Assembly (NCBI GenBank): GCA_902597095.1
Contig: CACJWK010000003.1
Location: forward strand, 62,001 to 126,000
Source of the DNA: an uncultured Pseudohongiella sp.
GTDB lineage: Bacteria > Pseudomonadota > Gammaproteobacteria > Pseudomonadales > Pseudohongiellaceae
DNA: 64,000 nucleotides
Reading direction: 5' to 3'
Shown: positions 1-7,853 of the stretch, in pieces
Position numbering within the stretch: the stretch's first letter is position 1
How the letters are laid out: every line of letters starts with the position of its first letter
Made by a program: the position numbers and the translations under genes
The notes under the pieces: model-generated
The model's database searches: none
Seen by the model: the letters and a program-made list of their open reading frames with translations, nothing else
Told to the model about the DNA's origin: nothing

Positions 1-240
1 ACCGCGCATCCGTGTTATTGGGAGCAACTGGATTACGAGTTCTCGCGCCCTACTTTGAGGAATCCAGCAACCATCCCAGCATGGGTGTATTCAGCCAGCG
101 AAGATAGATTTTTAATCCTCGAGCAACCTGGTGTTGGGACAAGTACGGAAGATGACGTTCTTCAAGGTCAAACAAACTTAGTAGTAATCGACAACTGGTA
201 TCCTGAAGTTCAAAGCTTGGCGCCGGCAGCTATCCAATGA
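1..240 (+). CDS. C-terminal fragment of a TolB/WD40-like beta-propeller protein (5' end outside window)
   Basis: The frame is open from the first base of the window to the TGA at 238-240, so this is the last 79 residues of a gene that starts to the left; the TTG at 55 is not a convincing start. The tail (an S-x-DRFL stretch, then a hydrophobic strand followed by NWYPEVQSLAP) resembles the terminal blade of TolB-like or winged-helix/WD40 proteins, which often end in an 'LVxNWFxEL' motif. That resemblance is from memory of the family, not an alignment. It may be the sensor or kinase-associated propeller found beside Sel1-repeat proteins, but only the tail is visible. Confidence 0.45.
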   Translation, partial: TAHPCYWEQLDYEFSRPTLRNPATIPAWVYSASEDRFLILEQPGVGTSTEDDVLQGQTNLVVIDNWYPEVQSLAPAAIQ

Positions 241-446
241 GCCCGCATGATCAAAATTGAGCTTTGCACCTCTGCCGAGTCCGTTTCGATAGTGCATTAC
301 ACTGGGTGCATGTCACGCGCCCACCGAGGGTTTTGTAGTTAGTCATCGGTTTTGTCCTTCTAAAGGATCCCACCAGTCGGTCCTCAACATTACAATAAAA
401 AGATGGTCCTATACTCGCCTTGAGTTTTCACAACTCCCTTAAACCA

Positions 447-1184
447 TCATTGATTCTCTTTTTGCAATCGTTCAAGTGCTGCTGCAGCATTTTTATCACC
501 GCGCTGCGCAGCTTTGCGATACCAACAAAGAGCGGTTGATATATCCTTTGAAACTCCTCTACCTTGTTCATACATCCCTGCTAGCCTGAATTGTGGTATC
601 GCATCACCGCTTTTCGCAGCCAAGGTCCACCACTTAACAGCTAGTTGATCACTCTGCTGAACTCCAATACCTTCAAAATAAACGTTACCCAAATTGTGTT
701 GCGCGAGTGTATGCCCTTTTTCAGCCGCCGCACGGTACCACTGCATCCCTGCAGATTCGTCTTGAGTTCGCCCAAGTCCTTCAGCGTAAGCTGTACCTAA
801 CAGGAACATCGCCTCAGCGTTTCCCTCATGAGCAAATGCTTCAATTTCATCTGCAACAGAATTTGCAAGTTTTTGTGCTTTATCTTGGTCCTCAGGGAAA
901 GTCATACGACCTGATATATAGACCCGTGCTAGCCACATAACAGACAAACTATCGCCCTCGGTAACAGACTGTTCCAACAAATCTCTTGCCAAGACGTGAT
1001 CAACCTGTCCGTTCTCGCCTGTGTACCAGCGAATCGATTCCGCCAATAAAACGTCATAAGCGGTCGGCGGAACTGAGCATGACAATAGGAGGCATAAATT
1101 AAAAGCAATGGCTTCGCGGAGCATTGGGAGGGATTTGGTTTTCTTAACAGAAGCCCTGGGATTTTGAGTGATGATAGTTGACAT
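447..1184 (-). CDS. Sel1-repeat (SLR) lipoprotein
   Basis: The protein has about 245 residues from the ATG at 1184, chosen over the upstream GTG at 1202 because AAGG sits seven bases before it. A hydrophobic stretch ending in LLLSC (Cys about 36) looks like a lipoprotein signal, so the mature protein is probably periplasmic and membrane-anchored. The C-terminal half carries Sel1-type repeats, recognisable by A-x-x-x-LG-x-x-Y-x-x-G-x-G-V and W-x-x-x-AA-x-x-G-D/H patterns: the AMFLLGTAY, AQHNLGNVY and PQFRLAGMY units. Sel1 repeats form alpha-solenoid scaffolds for protein binding. No enzymatic domain is seen. It lies in the AT-rich segment left of the tRNA-Sec gene, and its partner cannot be inferred. 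Confidence 0.75.
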   Translation of the reverse strand: MSTIITQNPRASVKKTKSLPMLREAIAFNLCLLLSCSVPPTAYDVLLAESIRWYTGENGQVDHVLARDLLEQSVTEGDSLSVMWLARVYISGRMTFPEDQDKAQKLANSVADEIEAFAHEGNAEAMFLLGTAYAEGLGRTQDESAGMQWYRAAAEKGHTLAQHNLGNVYFEGIGVQQSDQLAVKWWTLAAKSGDAIPQFRLAGMYEQGRGVSKDISTALCWYRKAAQRGDKNAAAALERLQKENQ

Positions 1185-1262
1185 GGCAGAACCTTCCGTC
1201 ACTTTTTTGCTGCCGTATTCTCTGGCTTACAGCGGTGATCGGACCATCTAAAACAACTAGAC

Positions 1263-1283
1263 TGTAGCACAGAATGTAGCACA
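1263..1283. repeat. Tandem direct repeat TGTAGCACA, 12-base period
   Basis: TGTAGCACA occurs at 1263-1271 and again at 1275-1283, separated by three bases. Short closely spaced direct repeats of this kind can be arm-type recombinase sites or regulator sites. No integrase gene is visible nearby, so the role is open. Confidence 0.4.
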
Positions 1284-1419
1284 ATCAGGTTAGCGAACAA
1301 ACACTCTCAACACTTCTTCCCAGACTTGCTTGAGCCGATTTTGAAAAAAAGTGAATTTAATGGCGGAACGAACACGACATGACTGACGACACTAAATCAG
1401 ACAAGGAAATTCAAAAGTG

Positions 1420-1484
1420 GGTTTTAAAAAAAGAAAAAGCCGCCTCACCCAATACCGATACAAGGTAACTACAAGATGAGGCGG
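1420..1484 (-). terminator. Rho-independent-terminator-like hairpin, minus strand
   Basis: On the minus strand, CCGCCTCA (1484-1477) pairs perfectly with TGAGGCGG (1447-1440) and is followed by CTTTTTCTTTTTTT. The loop is long (29 bases), which weakens the call. It could end transcription from the minus-strand gene at 1839-2723 or from an unannotated transcript in this interval. Confidence 0.45.
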
Positions 1485-1573
1485 GACCTTGATTACAAAG
1501 TCGCTAGTGTAACGGTGTGGGCTAGCATTTAGATTTACTAGAGTGAATTTTTAAGAAAAAAGGAAAAATAGAA

Positions 1574-1654
1574 ATGTTGCTTGGTGAGACAAAAACAGCT
1601 GTTCAGCAATGGAAGTATTTTGGCTGGAAATTGATCATTTTAAGCTCCCTTTAG
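1574..1654 (+). CDS. Possible 26-residue small protein or leader peptide
   Basis: The ATG at 1574 is preceded by AAGGAAAAATAGAA, an acceptable ribosome-binding site. It opens a 26-codon frame ending at TAG 1652-1654 with a hydrophobic, tryptophan-containing tail (WKYFGWKLIILSSL). A terminator-like hairpin lies 30 bases downstream, so the unit could be a small membrane-active peptide or the reading frame of a short RNA. There is no homology I recognise, and a chance frame is a real alternative. Confidence 0.22.
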   Translation: MLLGETKTAVQQWKYFGWKLIILSSL

Positions 1655-1683
1655 CGTTGACGCAGCAAGTAGGAATAAATCAC

Positions 1684-1714
1684 GCGGGAGCACTATAGTG
1701 CCCGCCTTTAGTTT
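1684..1714 (+). terminator. Rho-independent-terminator-like hairpin, plus strand
   Basis: GCGG (1684-1687) and GCAC (1690-1693) pair with GTGC (1698-1701) and CCGC (1702-1705) around a TATA loop, with a two-base bulge, followed by CTTTAGTTTTT. It would end a plus-strand transcript that includes the small frame at 1574-1654. No larger plus-strand gene precedes it. Confidence 0.55.
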
Positions 1715-1838
1715 TTAACAATTATCAATCTCTCGCAGTTAATCGGAATCGCATAATTCGCGTTAACACAATTCTCAAGAAGCAGAGCTTTTTAATTGAT
1801 ATTTGGCAGTTAATTTAGAAAGAGGAGACTACTAAATT

Positions 1839-2723
1839 CTAATCAGGCAAGAAGTCTCGATAGCTGGCGTTTTCATAATCTGACTTTAGACCTGCTTCGT
1901 CCCAGGGACATTCCTCACCAGGGCAAATCACACGGCCCTCTACCATATATTCGAGGGTGTTTTCATCGAATGTACCCCATCTGATAGGCCCCAAAAGGAT
2001 CTCAGTTAAGTTATTAGCGCCTTCAAAGGTGTACTCGGCGGCGAGGTTTGGGTAGTAGTATTTTCTTTTCCTCAAATCAACGTGCACGGATGAAATTCCT
2101 TCTTCTCCAAGCTGTTCTCTCATCTCATCGACTGTGCTAAAAGTTGTGCGTGCTGGGTCTACAATATATACATAATCTCCGTCCGTTTGCTGACGGTAGT
2201 CAACCCATGTTGCAAAGCCTTTGATTTTGTCTGCTGATGCATATGGTTCGTCAATATCATTGCCCACCCAGCGACAAATACCCGCTTCATCAAAACTGAA
2301 TGACCGTGTGGCTCCAAAACTGACTCCGGGAGCTACCTTGGTAAGACCATCATAAAAACAGAGGGTAGGTGCACCCAGCTCGAATACAAAGTCAGATAGA
2401 TCGCTTCTCGGAGTCAGATTGATCTCCGACAGAGTTGAGAAGTCGATTTCTGTTGGGGCACCTAATGTGAAAGAGAGCTGCTCTTGGATCGAATCCCCTT
2501 CCCTTTTCTCTTCGCCTTTGGCTGAGGAAGCAATTGCCACGTCCGATGAAATGCCTCGGGAAAGTAACAACACTGCAGTAGCTGTGGCAGATAACCCAAT
2601 AACGACAGTGCTCAGAAAAAGAGCCAACCTTAACTTACGAATTGTTTCTGCTGATGCATCAATGGATTTGTTGATCTTGGTTTCTGACATAGTTGAATCG
2701 ATATTCGTTAAGTTGATTTGCAT
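1839..2723 (-). CDS. Unrecognised membrane-anchored protein with extracytoplasmic domain
   Basis: I do not recognise the family. The 294-residue protein has a basic N-terminus followed by one hydrophobic segment (about residues 31-53) and then a soluble region of about 230 residues, so it is probably a single-pass protein facing the periplasm. The soluble part has four scattered cysteines, including a C-P-G-E-E-C motif near the end, and an acidic tail. An internal ATG (residue 12, position 2690) is an alternative start; neither start has a strong ribosome-binding site. The gene is upstream-adjacent to the decaying small-membrane-protein array on the same strand. Confidence 0.55.
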   Translation of the reverse strand: MQINLTNIDSTMSETKINKSIDASAETIRKLRLALFLSTVVIGLSATATAVLLLSRGISSDVAIASSAKGEEKREGDSIQEQLSFTLGAPTEIDFSTLSEINLTPRSDLSDFVFELGAPTLCFYDGLTKVAPGVSFGATRSFSFDEAGICRWVGNDIDEPYASADKIKGFATWVDYRQQTDGDYVYIVDPARTTFSTVDEMREQLGEEGISSVHVDLRKRKYYYPNLAAEYTFEGANNLTEILLGPIRWGTFDENTLEYMVEGRVICPGEECPWDEAGLKSDYENASYRDFLPD

Positions 2724-2946
2724 TCCTGAAATAAGGTCTGTGTGATCGATCTACGGACGAAGCTCGCTAACGATACTTCCACTGATTTCTTCGGCAAGAT
2801 ATTTACATAGAAAAAATTGCGCCTATTGTTCCAGCCGTCTTCATAGGCCAGGACCTCAAGTGCTTGCCAGTATTCACGCTCCAAAGCTAAACAACTTCTG
2901 CCACTGTCTAAGTCAATGTGACTCTGTTCTAGGTATCAATTGAGCA

Positions 2947-3399
2947 TTATTCAGCGCATTCATCTGGAAGCGATTCTAAAAATGCTCCGAATGCTGGGTC
3001 AGCATTAACAGGCATGAAATCATGAAGATGACATTCAGATTTTCTAGTCTTAGCAAAAATCAGGCTCTGCTCCCAGGTGACAGCGGACAATAAACCAAGA
3101 TTGTTTTGGAAAAAATTGTTTTCTAAAGAGTTCCATCGATACAGCTGCAACATACCTCTAGCTAGCTTTTGATCATCAGTCATTTCCTCCCAATCCAGAA
3201 AGCGGACTTTTGCCACATCGATGTTTCCCTCGAAAGGCGTCAGTAGAACCTGTGCTCTTAGTTCGGCTCTGGCTTGTTGTTGAGCACCTATCGCAATTCG
3301 TTGGGATTGCCGCATCTCTAATCCCACAAAAACTAGTCCACCAAGAACCCCCAGCATCCCAATAAGCTGAATCCATGTATCTAAGCTAACTTTCTTCAT
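2947..3399 (-). CDS. Small membrane protein of the tandem family, copy A (intact)
   Basis: The protein starts at the ATG at 3399 and has 150 residues. The longer frame from 3471 is rejected because that extra stretch is the decayed tail of copy B read in another frame. An N-terminal transmembrane segment (about residues 8-28, LIGMLGVLGGLVFVGLEM) is followed by R-Q-S-Q-R-I-A-I and a QQQAR segment, then an acidic soluble domain ending in FLESLPDECAE. Copy C shares the same plan: TM, E-L/M-RQSQRIAI, QQQAR, W-N-x-x-ENN-(Y/F), E-C/C-H-L-(R/H) and SLPD-x-C. The function is unknown; similar small 'VALELRQ' proteins are common in marine proteobacteria. Confidence 0.65.
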   Translation of the reverse strand: MKKVSLDTWIQLIGMLGVLGGLVFVGLEMRQSQRIAIGAQQQARAELRAQVLLTPFEGNIDVAKVRFLDWEEMTDDQKLARGMLQLYRWNSLENNFFQNNLGLLSAVTWEQSLIFAKTRKSECHLHDFMPVNADPAFGAFLESLPDECAE

Positions 3400-3451
3400 G
3401 AAACTCGAATTCTCCGTAACAAGCAAAACAGGATTTGTGTTATCCGCATTT

Positions 3452-3894
3452 TCATCGCTCAACGCATTCATCTGGCAGAGATTGCAAATATTCCAGAAAG
3501 CTTTTAATGAAAGACGTTTCTGTCAAAGTAGGTCTCAAGTCGCAGGTGTTATACCATCTTTCAAGCCTGCCACGTGTTTGTTCCCAGTATTCTCCAACAT
3601 CGCTCCTTTCCATTGATGTTGGATTTTTGCTAACTGATTTTCCTCTTCGCTCAGTTCTGTAAACGAAACATCCTGCATTTGGAAGAGACGAAATGCTTCT
3701 GCGTTTCCCTAAACATACCCGATTAGCCTGTCCGTTTGCATTTTTGCCCGTTCTTGAATCTGGCCAGCCAGTGCAATCCTCTGAGTCTGCCTCAACTCTA
3801 ATTCAACAAAAGTCAAAGAGCTGATAATTCCAGCCACGCCAAGAAAATTGGCCACTCCTGTGAATGATATCGGGACGGATATTTTTGAAGACAT
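3452..3894 (-). pseudogene. Decayed copy B of the small membrane-protein family
   Basis: The first 61 codons (from the ATG at 3894) match copy C closely: MSSK, ISFTGVANFLGV, ELRQ-x-QRIA. A TAG at 3709-3711 interrupts the frame, but the same frame continues with recognisable coding sequence (GNAEAFRLFQ, ELSEEENQLA). A further frameshift is needed to reach the family tail, LEYLQSLPDECVE, which ends at TGA 3452-3454. One premature stop plus at least one frameshift makes this a pseudogene. It sits between intact copies A and C on the same strand. Confidence 0.7.
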
Positions 3895-3962
3895 GGCTGT
3901 ACACCTGTAAATTGTAATTTGTTAGCGCCTGCTGCAACTCTAATGTTCGAGCCTGCTGTATG

Positions 3963-4469
3963 TCACTCAAATCTAGGTATGATTCCATCGTAGTCGTCTA
4001 AATTTTGGCAGTTATCTGGCAGGCTACGGACGTAGGTTTCATAAGAAGACATAAAAACTTGACCCTCGAATACATGCCGTAAGTGGCAGTGGTCCCATTG
4101 CATCTGACTGTATTGGGACTCTTTAGCCCAAATTTCATCATCGAGAAGACCTATTTGATATTGGTAGTAATTATTCTCGTTGATTGTCCAGTAATAAACT
4201 TGACGCTGCTCTCTGATATAGCGTTGTAAGTCTGATTGCTCATCCCATGGGATATTTTCCAAACCGATTTCATCTTCACTAAATTCATAAGTAGATAGTA
4301 TTTGATTTGCCCTCAATATAGTTCTAGCTTGTTGTTGTGCCGCTATAGCTATCCGCTGGGATTGCCGTAATTCTAAAGCGACAAAAATCAGTGAACCGAT
4401 AATCCCGATTACACCCAGAAAATTGGCTACTCCAGTGAATGATATTGCTCTGGGTGTTTTTGAAGACAT
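3963..4469 (-). CDS. Small membrane protein of the tandem family, copy C (intact)
   Basis: The 168-residue protein starts at the ATG at 4469, preceded by GAGGAG six to seven bases upstream. One transmembrane segment spans about residues 12-32 (VANFLGVIGIIGSLIFVAL), followed by ELRQSQRIAIAAQQQAR, then a soluble domain with W-x-x-NENNYYQYQ, a C-H-L-R motif and SLPDNCQN near the end. It is the best preserved member of the array and has a longer tail than copy A. The function is unknown. Because the stop codon of remnant D overlaps its ribosome-binding site, the array probably arose by tandem duplication of an operon-like unit. Confidence 0.65.
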   Translation of the reverse strand: MSSKTPRAISFTGVANFLGVIGIIGSLIFVALELRQSQRIAIAAQQQARTILRANQILSTYEFSEDEIGLENIPWDEQSDLQRYIREQRQVYYWTINENNYYQYQIGLLDDEIWAKESQYSQMQWDHCHLRHVFEGQVFMSSYETYVRSLPDNCQNLDDYDGIIPRFE

Positions 4470-4481
4470 AAGAAATCTCCT

Positions 4482-4709
4482 CTATTCCACGCACTTATCG
4501 GGAAGCGTCATCAGAAAGCGGGAAAAAATAGGCATTACATGCGTGATCAATGAATTTTTGGTATCACGAGCATATCGAGCCGTGATGTCGGTTTGCGTTT
4601 CTAGCCAAAGCTCAGTGACTTTCAGAAGCGTATTTGCAGAGACGCTAGCCTGCTCGTTTTTCTTCTTAGCGAGATACTCAGCAGGGTCATGCCCTTCGGC
4701 AACTAACTC
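4482..4709 (-). pseudogene. Remnant D: 3' part of a fourth member of the small membrane-protein family
   Basis: Between an in-frame TAA (4710-4712) and TAG (4482-4484) the minus strand is open for 75 codons with no plausible start. It ends in FLMTLPDKCVE, matching the tails of copies A (FLESLPDECAE) and B (SLPDECVE). The N-terminal transmembrane half is missing, so this is a truncated copy. The preceding sequence (AEYLAKKKNEQASVSANTLL) does not match the other copies, so only the last third is supported as homologous. Confidence 0.5.
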
Positions 4710-4712
4710 TTA

Positions 4713-5107
4713 ATAGATTTGAGTTTTTCTCTCGCAACTTTGAGGGATACATTTGGATAAATACCAAACCCCTTATTTGTTCTTTCTCCACTAATCGGCT
4801 TATATTAGTTGAAGACCCACTCTTTCGACCCGCTCGGCTTAACCCGAAGATATAGGCCTTGCCCGTCGGCAAGGTTGTATTCCGTCGATTTGGGTTTAGC
4901 GTTTCGTATTTGAGTGTCAGTTAATGGCGCCGCTATTCGGGGCATAAGCGACATTTAGCCTTGGAAAAACGCCAATGTTCTTGCCGATGTTACTAAAGCT
5001 ATTGGATTCTAGGAAGCTTAGTTGAACCGCTTTGAATAGTAATATGCTATAAATATGAGAATATTATAGTTTTACTGATTGTAGCTGAATACCACTGAAC
5101 GAATGTG
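4713..5107. other. Intergenic AT-rich region between gene remnants and tRNA-Sec
   Basis: I see no gene here. A short perfect inverted repeat (CCTTGCC 4857-4863 and GGCAAGG 4868-4874, four-base loop) is present without a T-tract on either strand. The region directly abuts the 3' end of tRNA-Sec, where an integrase gene would normally lie in an intact island; none is present. Confidence 0.6.
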
Positions 5108-5203
5108 TGGCGGAAGAGGCAGGAGTCGAACCCACCAAGCCTGCTATAAACAGACCTCACCGGGTTTGAAGTCCGGGCACCCCACCGGGGATGATACTCT
5201 TCC
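5108..5203 (-). tRNA. selC: tRNA-Sec (anticodon UCA)
   Basis: Read on the minus strand, the 96-base gene begins GGAAGAGT, carries TCA in the anticodon loop (5169-5167, flanked by CCGGAC and AACCCGG), has the long variable arm typical of tRNA-Sec, a GGTTCGACTCC T-loop segment and ends in GCCTCTTCCGCCA, with an encoded CCA. The extended acceptor stem and large variable arm distinguish it from opal suppressors. It delivers selenocysteine at UGA codons with SelA, SelB and SelD. Its 3' end faces the AT-rich accessory stretch. selC is a known integration site for islands in other gammaproteobacteria. Confidence 0.95.
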
Positions 5204-5253
5204 GACACGAAGTGTATCACAGGCCTGACCACGCTGTGGAGTGACCCGGCCAG

Positions 5254-6069
5254 TCAGCGGTCCAGCGAATTCAGACGCCAGTCATAGCGGCTGAACCGGA
5301 TGCGCATCTGACCCGACATCAGTGCTGCCTTTTGCGCCTCCGAAAGCCCGAGGGCCTCGCCATATTCGGCCAGAAATATCGTGAGGGACGCATATCCACC
5401 CCAGCCATCCTGAAAGTCTTCCCGGTACCAGCGGAAAATGGGGGACACATAAAGATCATCCTGAATCGCATAATTTCTTGACCGGTCTGTTAAAAACAGA
5501 CGGGTGTTTCTGTCCAGCTGCTCATTCAGTGTTGCTCCGCCATAGGCGCGGTCTAAAAGCGCCGGGCAACCGACCGCCGCACAGTTCACAGCGAAGTGTA
5601 TGCGGGGATCACGAAAGCGGTCCCAACCGCGAATCATGTCGTGCTCCAGGGTATCAAGGGACATTTTCCGCCCGAACAGCTCCACCCTCCTGATACGCCA
5701 CGCCGCACCCGGCAGAAATCCAATGTCCCGAATCGATTCAATGCCGGGAGAGTGTTCAAGAATCAGGTCAATCGTCCAGGCATTGTAGGCATTAATCAGA
5801 AAGGCCAGCTGCTCGGCCACGGACCAGCGATCAAAATCGACTCTGGTCACTGAAGCCAATTGACCAAGATAGGCTGCCAGCTCCTGCCGGGATTCCGCGA
5901 AACCCTCATAGTCCACCCGGCTTGCAGTGCCGTCAGCCGACAAGTGCGCAAACCGGGTCAATAGCCCGTCCCAGATTTCATGAGAAAAATCGGCCTCAGC
6001 CTCTGCTGCCCCGGTGGTCACACCGGACAAAAGCATGCTTACCAACAATACACGTTGAATATTTTTCAT
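5254..6069 (-). CDS. DUF547 domain protein, exported
   Basis: The start at 6069 (MKNIQRVLLVSM) is preferred over the upstream start at 6132, because it places a clean signal peptide (about residues 1-22, ending TGAAEA) at the N-terminus. The mature protein matches DUF547: Q-L-A-F-L-I-N-A-Y-N-A-W-T, H-D-x-I-R, and the I-H-F-A-V-N-C-A-A-x-G-C-P motif with two conserved cysteines, then V-S-P-I-F-x-W-Y-x-x-D-F. The family is widespread in marine bacteria and its biochemical role is unknown; it is probably periplasmic. The gene ends 50 bases from tRNA-Sec on the same strand. Confidence 0.85.
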   Translation of the reverse strand: MKNIQRVLLVSMLLSGVTTGAAEAEADFSHEIWDGLLTRFAHLSADGTASRVDYEGFAESRQELAAYLGQLASVTRVDFDRWSVAEQLAFLINAYNAWTIDLILEHSPGIESIRDIGFLPGAAWRIRRVELFGRKMSLDTLEHDMIRGWDRFRDPRIHFAVNCAAVGCPALLDRAYGGATLNEQLDRNTRLFLTDRSRNYAIQDDLYVSPIFRWYREDFQDGWGGYASLTIFLAEYGEALGLSEAQKAALMSGQMRIRFSRYDWRLNSLDR

Positions 6070-6304
6070 AGCGCTGGATAGGGGAAAACGCCCGTCAACC
6101 GGATCAACGTCCGTCTCAGCTCCCTGGTTCAAAACCTATCCAGTGATACTAAAATGAAGTATTCTCTGCCGCTGTTAACTTACTCGGCCCGAAGCCCGCC
6201 CGGATAACAAAACAAGCAGTGCCACCGCGCCCTGAGTCTCCGGTGAAAACGCCATTCCCCGGACCCGTAATCGCAACACAGAGCACTGCAAACAAGGAGA
6301 ACGG

Positions 6305-7390
6305 ATGCAACACGCTGAAATTACAGGTTGGGGTAAATGTGTTCCGCCTGCAGTCCTGAGCAACGATGATCTGGCTACATTTCTGGAGACATCGGACGAG
6401 TGGATCACGTCGAGGACCGGCATCAAAGAACGGCGCATTTGTCACTGCAATTTTTCAGACATGGCTCTGGTCGCCGCCCGTCGTGCACTGGCAGCGGCCG
6501 ACCTCGATGCCAGCGAACTTGATCTGATCCTGCTGGGCAGCCTGACCAACGATTCCATGTGTCCCAACACTGCCTCTCTGGTTGCAGATGCGCTCGGTGC
6601 AAGAAACGCCGCAGCGCTGGATATTAACTCCGCCTGCACCGGCTTCCTGTATGGTCTGCATATCGGCACGAATCTGATCCGCACAGGCGCCCATCAAAAA
6701 GTGCTGGTCATTGGGGGCGAGTTTATTTCGCACTACATGAACTGGGTACGACGAGACGTAGCGGTGCTGTTCGGCGATGCGTGCGGCGCGGTGATACTGG
6801 AAGCGTCCGATCAGCCCGTGGGCCTCATCTCCGCCAAAATCGGCTGTGAGGCAGATGCAAAATATGCCATTCAGATCACCAATCTGGGCTCTGCCTACTC
6901 GCGACTGTCGACCGATTTCCTCTACACAGGCTGGAACTTTGAAGGTCAGGAGGTGTTCAAACGGGCCGTGAAAAGCATGGCACAGGCGTGCGCTGATGTC
7001 CTCGAAAAGTCCGGGGTGAGCGTTGAGGATGTCAGTCTGGTGGTTCCTCATCAGGCGAACAAACGGATTCTGGACGCACTGGCGAAACGAGTCGGGGTTG
7101 ATGAGAGCAAAGTTTTCGTGAACGTGCATAAGTACGGCAATACTTCTGCCGGCACCATCCCGGTGGGGCTGACTGAGGCGCTTGAAGAGGGGCGTGTGGC
7201 GCCGGGTAATTATATCTTGTCCGCGACTTTCGGCGCAGGACTGACCTGGGGCGCTGGGCTGATTCGCTGGGGAGAGCGGGTTCAGCCGCTTGCCAACTCT
7301 TATGCCGAACTGCCTCCCTGTGACAAAACCGCGCTGGAAATACTGGAGCCGCACATCAAGCGCTATATTGAGCACGCGCAAGCCAGCTGA
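6305..7390 (+). CDS. 3-oxoacyl-ACP synthase III-family protein (FabH-like)
   Basis: The 361-residue protein is preceded by AAGGAG seven bases before the ATG. It has the thiolase fold of beta-ketoacyl-ACP synthase III: the active-site cysteine lies in NSACTGF (Cys111), the histidine in VVPHQANKRI and the asparagine in YGNTSAGTIP, the complete Cys-His-Asn triad. KAS III condenses an acyl-CoA starter with malonyl-ACP. The protein is longer than typical FabH (about 320 residues), with an extra C-terminal tail. It stands alone without fab genes nearby, so it may serve a specialised acyl starter or a secondary pathway rather than bulk fatty acid synthesis. Confidence in the family is high; confidence in the exact substrate is low. 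Confidence 0.85.
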   Translation: MQHAEITGWGKCVPPAVLSNDDLATFLETSDEWITSRTGIKERRICHCNFSDMALVAARRALAAADLDASELDLILLGSLTNDSMCPNTASLVADALGARNAAALDINSACTGFLYGLHIGTNLIRTGAHQKVLVIGGEFISHYMNWVRRDVAVLFGDACGAVILEASDQPVGLISAKIGCEADAKYAIQITNLGSAYSRLSTDFLYTGWNFEGQEVFKRAVKSMAQACADVLEKSGVSVEDVSLVVPHQANKRILDALAKRVGVDESKVFVNVHKYGNTSAGTIPVGLTEALEEGRVAPGNYILSATFGAGLTWGAGLIRWGERVQPLANSYAELPPCDKTALEILEPHIKRYIEHAQAS

Positions 7391-7487
7391 TGGTTTTTAT
7401 CCCGCTACGGACAAGCTGCAGGGGACACTCACCTTGCTTTACACCTGTTAGCCCCTGCTGCATCTGCCCTGCGCTGTCGACAAGCTG

Positions 7488-7823
7488 ATGTCTCTAGGCG
7501 CAATTTTTATCCTGACTCTTCTGGCCGCGGTGGCCAGCTTCTGGTGGCAGAGCGACAAAATCAAGCGCCTTGCGATCGATTTTGTCCAGCATCGCTGCGC
7601 AGTGGAACAGCTGCAGTTACTGGATCAGACTCTGGTGCTCAGAGGTCTGGCTCCGGTGCGTAACGAGGTGGGTAATCTGGTCCTGAAACGGCATTATCAA
7701 TTCGAATTCACCAGCACCGGTGAAGCCAGGCATCAAGGCGTCATCACCATGCATGGATTCCGGGCCGTCAACCTGCATCTTGACCCTTATCTGCTGCCGG
7801 ACGAGCCGGGTGAATTCCACTGA
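7488..7823 (+). CDS. DUF3301 domain protein
   Basis: The 111-residue protein has an N-terminal transmembrane segment (FILTLLAAVASFWWQSD) followed by a conserved region with the pattern A-x-x-x-x-x-x-R-C-A-x-x-x-x-Q-L-L-D-Q-T-(V/L)-x-L, characteristic of DUF3301, a gammaproteobacterial family of unknown function. The C-terminal part ends in a beta-rich, hydrophilic segment. It is probably an inner-membrane protein with a small soluble domain. It follows the FabH-like gene by 97 bases and is convergent with the MATE gene. Confidence 0.7.
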   Translation: MSLGAIFILTLLAAVASFWWQSDKIKRLAIDFVQHRCAVEQLQLLDQTLVLRGLAPVRNEVGNLVLKRHYQFEFTSTGEARHQGVITMHGFRAVNLHLDPYLLPDEPGEFH

Positions 7824-7853
7824 CAGTCAGATTCACCACTAACAGCCGTTCAG

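Larger units (their letters stand above)
1203..1838. other. Gene-poor AT-rich interval with repeats and two facing terminator-like hairpins
   Basis: No gene of normal size is supported here. The interval contains a short direct repeat (1263-1283), a 29-codon frame at 1379-1468 without recognisable homology, a minus-strand terminator-like hairpin (1420-1484), a 26-codon frame with a ribosome-binding site (1574-1654) and a plus-strand terminator-like hairpin (1684-1714). The composition is visibly more AT-rich than the rest of the window, in keeping with a decayed accessory region. Confidence 0.6.

Noticed and set aside
2720-2940. Further remnant of the small membrane-protein array on the minus strand
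   Set aside because: An open stretch (ALEREYWQALEVLAYEDG) exists but has no start and no family tail; too weak to call.
3400-3471. Extended start for small membrane protein A
   Set aside because: The extra stretch is the other-frame reading of the copy B tail (SLPDECVE).
4857-4874. Terminator in the inverted repeat CCTTGCC/GGCAAGG
   Set aside because: No T-tract on either strand and no gene ending nearby.
6455-7381. A 308-codon minus-strand frame antisense to the FabH-like gene
   Set aside because: No start context or family motif; the plus strand has the complete Cys-His-Asn triad.
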